NCBI GenBank assembly: GCA_027858615.1 | Contig: JAQICJ010000076.1 | Location: forward strand, 1-47,150 | Origin: Deltaproteobacteria bacterium | GTDB lineage: Bacteria; Myxococcota_A; Polyangia; HGW-17 | Reading direction: 5' to 3' | Length of the DNA: 47,150 nucleotides | Shown: positions 7,153-16,200 of the stretch, in pieces | Numbering within the stretch: position 1 is the stretch's first letter | Layout of the letters: every line of letters starts with the position of its first letter | The notes under the pieces: generated by a model | Told to the model about the DNA's origin: nothing | The model's input: only the letters and a program-made list of their open reading frames with translations | Databases searched by the model: none | Translations under genes and position numbers: made by a program

Positions 7153-7902
7153 TCAAACTTCCTGCTGCCGCCGATGCAACTCTTCGATAATGAAGGTTGC
7201 TACATCTTCGGCAAAGCTTCCTCTGCCAAAACAAGCATCATAACCAAGTTCTACTGCAATGGAATTGTCGATGCGGGGACCGCCGGCAACCATTACAACT
7301 TTATTTCTTATTCCGGAAGCTTCAACCAATTCTACCATTCTGGTTAGGTTTCTCAAATGGATATCTCGCTGAGTTACTACCTGAGATATCAAAATAGCGT
7401 CAGCTTCAACTTCCATGCTTTTTTCCAGAAGCTCGGAAGGCTGCACCTGAGCACCAAGGTTGTACGTTTCGAACATGGAATAACGCTCAAGACCGTAATG
7501 ACCGTCATAGCCCTTCATGTTCATAATAGCGTCTATACCCACTGTATGAGCATCTTCACCGATACAGGCACCTACTACCACCAGTTTGCGGTTAAAATAG
7601 GTGGAGATCATTTGATCGCTTTCCTTGCGTTCCATGACTTTAGTATTAACTTCGAGGGGTTTGATGAACTCGGTGTTAACAGTAAGAGTAGTTTTCCCAT
7701 AAACTACGAAAAAAGTAAATTTTTCTCCAATTAGAGTTTGATGAACAATCTGAATATCCTTGAAACCCATTTTCAGCAAGAGTTTTTTTGCTGCCTGAGT
7801 CGCTATGGAATCGTTGTTCAAGGGCAAAGTGAAACTGAGTTGAATAGCTCCATCTCCTGTGGTATCTCCATATGGTCCAACAATTTTTGAATTTAAATCC
7901 AT
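7153..7902 (-). CDS. kamE: Lysine 5,6-aminomutase, beta (B12-binding) subunit
   Basis: The 249-residue beta subunit of the adenosylcobalamin- and PLP-dependent D-lysine/beta-lysine 5,6-aminomutase moves the terminal amino group from C6 to C5 in lysine fermentation. The dimerisation domain is N-terminal; the Rossmann B12-binding domain begins near residue 105. The 'DAHTVGIDAIMNMKGYDGHY' segment holds the cobalamin-ligating His119 of the DxHxxG motif and, 11 residues later, Lys130. This spacing equals that of His133 and the PLP-binding Lys144 described for the clostridial enzyme. 'GACIGEDAHTVG', 'ISQVVTQRDIHLRNL' and 'ACFGRGSFAEDVA' complete the fold. Its ATG lies inside the end of kamD (10-nt overlap), giving coupled synthesis of the two subunits. 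Confidence 0.95.
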   Translation of the reverse strand: MDLNSKIVGPYGDTTGDGAIQLSFTLPLNNDSIATQAAKKLLLKMGFKDIQIVHQTLIGEKFTFFVVYGKTTLTVNTEFIKPLEVNTKVMERKESDQMISTYFNRKLVVVGACIGEDAHTVGIDAIMNMKGYDGHYGLERYSMFETYNLGAQVQPSELLEKSMEVEADAILISQVVTQRDIHLRNLTRMVELVEASGIRNKVVMVAGGPRIDNSIAVELGYDACFGRGSFAEDVATFIIEELHRRQQEV

Positions 7903-9470
7903 TGTTTGATCTCCTTTTCTATACCCAATTTTTCTGCAAAAATTGGCACAAAAGGATTGTAATATCTTCTGCTTTTCTGAACTACACCATCCATGCCCTT
8001 GCCTCCGTGGCGGCTTCTTTTAATCTCGGCAAAGCGACCAAGTTCTATTGCCCGGAACAAGCCCTCATCCCTGACCAACTCCAGGAATTCCTCTGTTTTA
8101 TTCATTACTTCAACTGCTCTATCCTTGATGATGCTGTTCTCTTTGACATTGAAGACATTGTGGATATTACTAGCGTTATTCATAACATAAGCAGCATTTT
8201 CCAGTGCAAGGTATCTGTCCTGCATGTATGGAGTATGCATTGCTTCAGTCAACATACCAAGAAGTTGGATACCCTGCTGAGACCAGACTCCGATGAGATT
8301 GAACAGAGTATTCATGGCATATCCTTTGAAAATATCTCCGGACATGAATTTGGTGGGTGGCATATATTTGAGGGGTGCCTCGGGAAAGATTTCCTTGAGC
8401 ATGAAAGCCTGGGCCAATTCCAGCAAAAATCCATCTTCCTTATTGGGATTCATCTCAAAAGCATGTCCGAGACCGAGCAATCCCGGTTTCAAACCTGCCT
8501 TGAGCCCAAAGGCTTCATTAATAAAATCGGAAGCCAGAACTGTATGGGCGTTTTCGATGGCATCTGAGGTTGTAAGATAGTTGTCCTCACCGGTATTGAT
8601 GATGATATCGGATACACCGTCAATCATCCGGGAAAAGAATTGGTCAATAAAAGTTCTAACAGGGTTTATATCACGAAACAAAATACCGTACATACTGTCA
8701 TTGAGCATCATGTCCAGTCTTTCAAAGGCCCCCATGACAACGATTTCAGGCATACACAAACCACTGGCGTAATTGACCAGCCTGATATATCTACCGGTCT
8801 TATCCATGACTTCATCAAGAGCTTTTCTCATTATCCTGAAATTTTCCTGAGTGGCATAAGTCCCGCCGAATCCTTCTGTTGTGGGACCGTAGGGAATAAA
8901 ATCCAATAAAGATTGTCCGGTGGATCGGATTACTGCAATAATATCGGCTCCACGCAAAGCTGCATTTTTTGCCTGGATAGCATCGTCATAAATATTACCG
9001 GTAGCAACGATTACATATTTCCAGGGTTTTTTACCTGAAGGATACTTTTCCAGATAGGCATCTCGCTGGGCCACCATCTCGTTGATCCGCCCGGTTGCCT
9101 CCATAGCCATTTCATTGAGAAAATCTTTGATCTCGGTTTTGGGAAGAAACTCCTGCTGCATCAGGTTCAATTCGCCACTGTCCACTTTTTCAGCTATCTG
9201 ACTGAGGGAATAACCGTATTTCAACATGGCATTGCCGACATACATGGCAACCCCGTCGCCAACCACAGGTTCGAGGTGATCGACAATTACGTTGGGATAG
9301 GGAACTTTTCCCTCGCTGACTCCGTCAAGTCCGAACAGTCTGAGGACTGACCTTTCAACAGATACTGTAGTGTAGCGTTTCAAAGTGGGGGCAAGGTCGG
9401 AGACAATATGGTCAGCTGTATCCCTGAGTTTTTCAATCTGCTGTTTGTCCAAATTAAGAGTTGTGGGCAT
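7893..9470 (-). CDS. kamD: Lysine 5,6-aminomutase, alpha (PLP-binding TIM barrel) subunit
   Basis: The 525-residue alpha subunit is close to the usual ~515 residues and holds the substrate/PLP-binding TIM barrel. Recognisable segments are 'RYTTVSVERSVLRLFGLDG', 'KYVIVATGNIYDDAIQA', 'ADIIAVIRSTGQSLLD', 'YGPTTEGFGGTYATQENFRI', 'NYASGLCMPEI', 'FRDINPVRTFIDQ' and 'SRHGGKGMDGVV', all typical of KamD. The start is ATG with an excellent AAGGAG site nine to fourteen bases upstream. No other lysine-fermentation gene (kamA, kdd, kce, kal) is nearby; instead an RNase Y-like gene follows. The enzyme may work in lysine degradation encoded elsewhere, or serve a different aminomutase need. An inverted repeat lies 110 bp upstream. 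Confidence 0.96.
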   Translation of the reverse strand: MPTTLNLDKQQIEKLRDTADHIVSDLAPTLKRYTTVSVERSVLRLFGLDGVSEGKVPYPNVIVDHLEPVVGDGVAMYVGNAMLKYGYSLSQIAEKVDSGELNLMQQEFLPKTEIKDFLNEMAMEATGRINEMVAQRDAYLEKYPSGKKPWKYVIVATGNIYDDAIQAKNAALRGADIIAVIRSTGQSLLDFIPYGPTTEGFGGTYATQENFRIMRKALDEVMDKTGRYIRLVNYASGLCMPEIVVMGAFERLDMMLNDSMYGILFRDINPVRTFIDQFFSRMIDGVSDIIINTGEDNYLTTSDAIENAHTVLASDFINEAFGLKAGLKPGLLGLGHAFEMNPNKEDGFLLELAQAFMLKEIFPEAPLKYMPPTKFMSGDIFKGYAMNTLFNLIGVWSQQGIQLLGMLTEAMHTPYMQDRYLALENAAYVMNNASNIHNVFNVKENSIIKDRAVEVMNKTEEFLELVRDEGLFRAIELGRFAEIKRSRHGGKGMDGVVQKSRRYYNPFVPIFAEKLGIEKEIKQWI

Positions 9471-9582
9471 TACTACTCCTTAAAAACCGAATATTTTGCA
9501 ATAAAAACCATAAGATAACTATAAACTGCAGCGCTGTTTTTCCAAGCAAGGATTCAACCTGTCAGTTAAAAGTTCCAATACC

Positions 9583-9603
9583 TGAACAAAAAAGATTTGT
9601 TCA
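9583..9603. promoter_or_regulatory. Inverted repeat upstream of kamD (candidate operator)
   Basis: TGAACAAA (9583-9590) and TTTGTTCA (9596-9603) are perfect 8-bp arms with a 5-nt loop, about 113 bp upstream of the kamD start. The shape suits a dimeric repressor or a small hairpin. Read on the minus strand the loop is T-rich, so a terminator for upstream transcription is an alternative. Confidence 0.45.
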
Positions 9604-9674
9604 ATTGCAACAAAATATTTCAAACTGTCTGGATAAATATAAAATAATAAAGGAAAAAACAACCTGTTTTTTTG

Positions 9675-9830
9675 ATTAGTTTCCATCCCGGAATGGGGGT
9701 TATGGCTGAGGCTGCAGAAAAAATCTGCAAACTCAGCCCGCTGAGGTCAACAAGTTTGCAAATGCAACTGCAGAGGAGAAATTGGAATGGAGAAAAGCCG
9801 GATAACAGGCTGAGACACTAGTTGCCTGCA
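9675..9830 (-). repeat. Possible degenerate relic of the 166-bp element, with strong hairpin
   Basis: The left edge 'TAGTTTCCATCCCGGAATGG' continuing 'GGGTTATGGCTG' closely matches the left end of the 27635-27679 derivative. The far end contains CACTAGTTG near 9827 but no clear partner repeat. Inside, GGCTGAG...CTCAGCC and TGCAGA...TCTGCA (9704-9738) form a strong hairpin. It lies just beyond the stop codon of the small lipoprotein gene, as other family members do. The interior does not align well with the full copies, so the relationship rests on one end. The rest of the 9471-9866 gap holds only the inverted repeat at 9583. Confidence 0.4.
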
Positions 9831-9866
9831 CGAAAAATGAAGCTGATTAATGAATAAGTTTAAGCT

Positions 9867-10067
9867 TTAATGAACGTACCCGGGACAATTTTCTCCTTTG
9901 CAGAGATCACTGTTCTTCCCAAGTTTTTCAACTTCTGATTTCTGGGAATTATTGTTATTTTTATCGGTCTTAGTGTCTTTGTTGGGGGTAGTGTCCGTTT
10001 TTTTGCCATCACTGCATCCTAGAACAAGACCAACAGCAAATACCACTATGAATAGATTTTTGATCAT
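9867..10067 (-). CDS. Small predicted lipoprotein
   Basis: This 66-residue protein has a short signal peptide ending in the lipobox 'LVLGC' (acylated Cys18), followed by a low-complexity Lys/Asp/Thr/Asn-rich linker and a C-terminal 'LCKGENCPGYVH' with two cysteines. The ATG at 10067 has a good AAAGGTG ribosome site. Small lipoproteins of this style, with short Lys/Asp/Asn linkers, are common in envelope-rich deltaproteobacterial genomes; no function can be assigned. It lies downstream of the giant TPR gene on the same strand, with the 166-bp element between them, so it is probably transcribed separately or by readthrough. Confidence 0.75.
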   Translation of the reverse strand: MIKNLFIVVFAVGLVLGCSDGKKTDTTPNKDTKTDKNNNNSQKSEVEKLGKNSDLCKGENCPGYVH

Positions 10068-10105
10068 AGGTTACACCTTTGAAAAAATTTGATTAAAAGA
10101 CTAGT

Positions 10106-10271
10106 TAGTTCCCATCACAAAAATGGATGTCATCGTCTGGCGACGGAATTATACCTCATCTGCTTTGTCGTAACTTCTTGAAATAGTGTCAACCATGTCT
10201 GCGAAGTTACTGGGCGCATCTGAGGCAAACTTCTTCACCATCCAAAAACCCCACTTCTGGGACGGGAACTA
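10106..10271 (+). repeat. 166-bp TIR element, copy B, ending on the giant TPR stop codon
   Basis: A full copy of exactly 166 bp, bounded by TAGTTCCCATC (10106-10116) and GACGGGAACTA (10261-10271), an inverted repeat with one mismatch. It aligns over its whole length with 21380-21545. The internal stem TAACTTC (10171-10177)/GAAGTTA (10203-10209) encloses the conserved loop containing AAATAGTG; a small TTGA/TCAA stem is nested inside. The last three bases (10269-10271) are the TAG stop codon of the minus-strand TPR gene. It contains no ORF or transposase, as in a MITE-like element or structured intergenic RNA. Confidence 0.85.
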
Positions 10272-13200
10272 GTTATCTTCTACCCTGACTCCAAGCAGTC
10301 TTCTCAATTCGAAATATTTTTCCGAAGAAGCAAAGTTAAGGATAGCTTTTTTCTTTTCTTTTATACTCATGCCACCTTGGTTCATGGGTTCAGATTGAGC
10401 AACTCCGATGGCTGTTTCGAGATCCTGGACTATGGTCAGAGCAGCCCTGTTGGCTGTACGTTCTACATCTTTGACGTATTTGCTGACATCGGGCATATGA
10501 TTCTTGGAGATCATTCTCTGAATAGTAGCTATCAAATATTCCTTGCTTTGAGGAGGCAGAATATTGTTTAACTGGCCGGCAGTCTGGTTGATGACATTTT
10601 GATCGCCTTTGAGTTGAATCTGATTATTGGCCATTCTGATGGCTCCGAGAACCAGACCGTTGAATTCGCCGATACTGCCTACAACTTTGAGCAGATAGTA
10701 TTCGGGTTTGATATAGGTCAACTCTTTTGCGATGAGATAGACCAATTCTTTTTCCATTTTACCATGGAGAAGATCCTGACCCACTGTCATCATGGGAATC
10801 ATCTGATTGTTGTCATTGGCAACGAAATGACCCATGCCACCGCGGGAATTTTGCAGAACATAAAGCTCGGGTCGTACTTTGAGTCCCATATACTGGTATA
10901 CCCAGAAGAACATTTTCGTAAAGGTGGGACCTTCTACGTTGGGATCGGCTTGCTGGGAAGGATCGAGATTCCACTGAGCATGAGGTCTGCCCTTGAGCAT
11001 GGCCACAGTGCTGGAAAGTGCACCGCAAATTCCGCGCAGATAAGCATCTTCGCTGGGATTGTAGATGAAACTTTTCCAGTATTCACCGTTCAATACTGAT
11101 TTGGGAGCATTGAATTCTCTTCCCGGTTTATACTGCTCGTAAAATCCCATTTTGTCTGCATCGGCTGCTTTAATACTGGTGAGTACCGCAGCAATACACC
11201 AGGCTTTGTCATATTCGTTGGAATTGTAGTAGATTTCGTAGAGATGACCCAGGGCGTCCGTGTTGAGAGCATCTTCTTCGAGAATCTTTTGATACATGCG
11301 AGCTGCATTGTCCAAATCTTCGTTGTGTTCGTAGAGTTCAGCCAGTTTTTCGGTTCTTTCCAGGCTGAAATCAATCTTGTTGGCGGTTTCAAAGGTGGCT
11401 ATGGCCATCTCGAAATCACGCATACGACTTCGGTAGATTTCGGCAAGATTATCCCAGAAGTTTACAACCAGGGCATCCATATCTTCTTCTGTACTCATCA
11501 GACGTTTGATCATCTTGCGATAATTTCTTTCCTGCATTTTCCAATCCTTGCGTTTGGTCAGGATTTTGTCGATATACTGGAAAGATTTGAGATTATCCAT
11601 GGAGCAATCTTCGTCCAGGGAAGCGTTGTAGAATTCGATGGCATCATCAAAGGACTTGATGTATTTCCTGCAGATACCGGCAATACCATAAAGGTACTGA
11701 GCTTTGATCTTGGGAATAGTCTCACGCTCAGCCATGATTTTCATGAGTTTGACAGTTTTCTTCCATTGTTCTGTCTGATTGTAGAGTTCGATGAGTTCCA
11801 TTACCAACAGTGTATTGGAATCGTCGAGCTTGTAGGCTCGAGCATAAGCTCTGATAGCAGCTTTGGGTTCTTTGACTTTGTTCTGATAAAACTCACCGAG
11901 TTGTTGGAGATACTTGACCTTTTCAGATACGTCGTCGATAGTTTCAACAACTTTTTCCATGGTTTCGGCCACCATTTTGTAGTTGTTTTCTTTTTCGTAG
12001 AGCTTGATCAGTGCTTCGAGAGTTTCACGGTGATCCGGCTCGGCCTCGAGAGCTTTTTCGTAGAAATTGAGAGCTCGGCGGTAATCCTTTTGTTCAAACT
12101 TGATGGTACCCAGGTTGGAATAGATATCCACAAATAGTTCTTCACCGATGTTTTGCTGTTGGCTTACCAGAATCTGCTTGTAACTGTTGAAAGCATCATT
12201 CCATTTTCCCAGTTTTTTGTAAGTTTCAGCCAAGCCTTTGAGAATGGGGAAGGATGGTCTTTGTACATCGGCAGCCATTTTGAAAGCTTCCAGAGCTTTT
12301 TTGAAATTGCCAACTTCTTTGGAAGCAACTCCGTAGCGGTAATATATCCTTTGCAACTTGTCCTTGTCGATATCGTCTCTGGTTTTGTACTTTCTGACCA
12401 GCATCTGAAGATGGGGCAGCATTTTTTCGTATTCTTTTTCATCCCAGAGAATATCCACATAAAGATAAGCAGCTTCCACATGTTCGGGATCGAGGTCGAG
12501 ACATTCGTCAAAGAGGTTGATAGCCTTGGAAGGCTCCTCCAGATGCAGGGTGTAGATTTTGCCGGCCTGGAAGAGATAGTTGGTTTTATCTACAACATTG
12601 GCTGTGTGTTCCTGAGCCTTTTCCAGCATTCTGGTGGCCTTGATCCAGTCTCCCCTCTGTTCGTAAATACTGGAGAGTTCGTTGAGAGATTCAAGGTAGG
12701 AGGGATTGAGAGCCAGAGCTTCGGCAAACAATCTTTCAGCCTCAGAGGTGTTGCCAAGATGGTGTTCTGAGATTTTACCAAGACGATGATAAATCTCAAC
12801 CTTGTCTTTTTCGTCATCAATAAGGTTGACCAGTTTTTTGGAAATATAAAGTGAATTATCCCAGTCTTCCTGGTTTTCATAAAGTCGAGACAAGGCCTTG
12901 AGGGCATCGATGTCTTCTTCTTCTTCATTTAAAATTGCATTGTAGGCATCGATTGCTCGTTCAGGTTCTTGAAGTTCCTTGTCAAGTACTTCGGCTGCAC
13001 TCTTGTAAAGTCTGACCTTTTCTTTGGGATCGAAAGTAGAATCAATATGACGATAGAGAACATCGATATATTCAGTCCATTTCTTTTCCTGGCGATAAAG
13101 ACGAGCCAGATTGCGGAAAGCTGATTCATCCCGATCGTTGATGGTGATGATATTTTCGTAGCACTCCATGGCCTTTTCGATTTTTTCGTAGTGTTCTTCC

Positions 13201-16200
13201 CAGACAGCTGCCATCTGATGGTATTTGGCAGCCCTTTCATCGTCGTTGGTGATATAATCCATCTGGGTTTCAAGCAAGGCCAGATATTCTTCCATGTCAC
13301 CGATTTTGTCGTACAATCTTTCGAGGGTTCTCATGGTGGGAAGATGATCCGGACGTTCATCAAGAATACCTTTGAGTACGTCCACAGCCTTGGAAGGAGT
13401 TTGTCTTCTGTCATCAAGGAGTTCGGCTATTTTTAATTTGAGGTCAAGAATTTCTTCGGGATCTTCGCTTTTTTCAACTTTGTCCCAGAGAATATTGATC
13501 AACTCGCGCCAATTTTCTGTTTCTTCGTAAAGTCTTTCCAGAGATGCCACAGGCTGAGGTTTTTCAGGCTGAGAATCATAAGCTACTGTGTAATATCTAA
13601 TGGCTTCGTTCAAATCGCCAAACTCTTTTTCGTGAACATGAGCCAATTCCATGGCAGCATCATATTTGAGCTCTTTCTTAGTCTCAATATCGAGGGCTTT
13701 TTTGAGAGAAAGAATATACTCGCTGATGGAATTGTTGCGGCGATGAACTTCGGCCAGAACCAGATGAACAGCACCATTGGTGGAATCAAACTTGAGTGCT
13801 CTCTTTAAAACTTCGCTGGCTTTGTCGAGATCTTCAAGTTGTTCACAATACCAGCGGCCGGTTTTGACTAGTAGATCGCACTTGATCTTGCGATCATCGA
13901 TGGCAGCGATATTATCTTCGTACATCCCGATAAGTTCGTCCCAATTTTCTTCGATGGCTGTAATAGCCTCGAGTTTGCGGGCCGTTTTGTTGTCAGTGGG
14001 AAGAATGAAGAAGGCATCAGCCAGAATTTCCCAGGCTTGTTTGCGATCATTCATCTTTTCTTCGTAGATAGCCGCCAGTTTTTGCAGAATAACGGCTAGA
14101 GGCTTCTTGTTCTCATCGGGGATAACTTCTTCCTGACCACCCAGGTTTTCAAATTTGTGGAGATACAATTCCACTAGATTATCCCAGTCGGAAAGCTCTG
14201 TGTACAAGCGCTCCAGATTATCAAAAGCTTCTTTGTGAAGGGGTTCAATGGAGAGAATTCTTTGATATGCTTTGGTGGTTGCAGCCTTCTCATCAAGTTT
14301 GTTTTCCCACAATTGGGCAACCTGCAGCATGATTGCAATTTTCTGTTCTTTTTCCGGAGTTATCTTGAATTTTTCTCCCAGAATTCTGATGGTGTCGTTC
14401 CAGCTTTCATCCTGAGTATAAAGAAGTTCAAGTGCTTCCAGAGCTTCCTTGTCGCCTTCGACATAATCGAGAACCTTTTCGTAGGCGGTAATGGCTCTGT
14501 CAGTTCTAACCAGATATTCTTTTTCGATTTGGCCGATTCGGGCATATTTATCGCGAAGAACAACGGCTTCCATGGATTGAGCACCGGCTCTGACCAGGGT
14601 TTCAAGTACTTCGACCAACTCTTCCCAGGCTTGAGATTCTTCATATATAAATGATAGTTTGTCCAGAGCTTCGAGATTGTCAGGATCGATGGAACGTACA
14701 TTCAAATAAGCATCCATGGCTTTACGATGATCATCGAGGTGTTCCAGGGAAACCCGACCCAAATTCAAGTAGGCGTCAACCTGTTCGGAGATTTCGTAAG
14801 AAGCTTGAGTTATTCTGTCGAGGAAATCAACAGTAGCTTCCCAGTTTTCATCCTGCTCTGCGAGGAAAGCCAGTTCCTTGAGGGCACAAGCGTCTTCTTC
14901 ACGAACATCAAGAACCTTCATCCACAGAGTCTTGGCGTTTACCGGATCATTAAGGCCGTCAGAAGAAATCTTGGCCATGCGAGAAATTGCATCGGCTCGA
15001 TCTTCGTCTGAAGAGAAAATATTGGTCATCCGATCGTAAACGTTGAACAGATCTTTCCAGTTTTGCAGTTGGAATTGCAATCTTTCCAGAGACTCCAGAG
15101 ACTCCATATTGTCTGATTCTTCTTTGTAGATATCTTCGAGGGCAATAATGGCTCGATTATAATCCTGAAGTGATTCTTCACACAACCTGGCCAACCTGAA
15201 AAGGAACTGGATTTTTTCATAGGAATCTTCGGTGGATTCAGCTCTCTTTCTGAGAGTATCAGCCAATTCAGCATACATGTTGTTGGCAGTGTAGATGCGA
15301 TCCAGTGATTCAAGAGCTTTGAAATTGTATTTTTCCAATTTGAGAACTTCAAGATTGGAATTTTCGGCACCGGCAGGATTTTGGAGTTCTTCCTCGTAGA
15401 CTCGGGCTGCTTTGAGCCAGATACGAATGATGGATTCTCTCAAATCTTCATTTTCTGGATCATTGCCCAATTGTTCTGTAAGGTTTTTGGCTACCTTTTC
15501 ATAAACTTCTGTAAGATCGATCCACAGGGATAAACTGGCTGCCAGTTCTTCCAATTTGTCGCAGGTTTCCACATCATCGACTGTTTCTTCAAGAATACGA
15601 GCATAGGTGCGGAAAGCTGATTCAGCATCAAAAAGATAATTCTCATAGATCTCACACATGGACTTGAACAGTGGAATACGGGCTTCCAGTTCATTTACAA
15701 ATTTGAGTTCCATTTCGGTGAATTCAACCACTTTTTCCCATTTTTCGTCACGACGGTAAATGGGCTCGAGGATTCTGTAAACACGCTCGTGGAGAATACC
15801 TTGTTCCAGAAGTACTTCCAAGCTGTTGCGCCCACCTTCGTGTTCTGGAGCTTCTTCCAGAAGAGCTTGGAGGGTTTCAACAGCTTTTTCGTGATTGTTG
15901 AGATATTCGAGATTTATTTTGGCCTGTTTATAGCGGAGTTCCTGAATAACTTCGAGATCCACCGCATTTTCGATTCTCAGTTGGAGAATCTCACTGAGTT
16001 CGGGCCACATGTTTTCTATTTCATAAAGTCTATCCAGACCTTCAAGGGCTTGGGGATGAACCGGATCAAGTTCTTTGACCTTGACCAATCTTTCGATGGC
16101 GTCTTTGGGTCGAGCCTGTTCCTGTTCGAGAATTCTGGCAATCTTCAATTGGAAAAAGATTTTATCTTCGTCCATTTCGAGGTTTTCAATGACTTCATCA

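Noticed and set aside
9471-9866. Cobalamin riboswitch before the B12-dependent aminomutase
   Set aside because: I found no B12-box (AGTCAGGAGACC-like) nor the GCCACTG core on the minus strand; the hairpins here look like repeat remnants.
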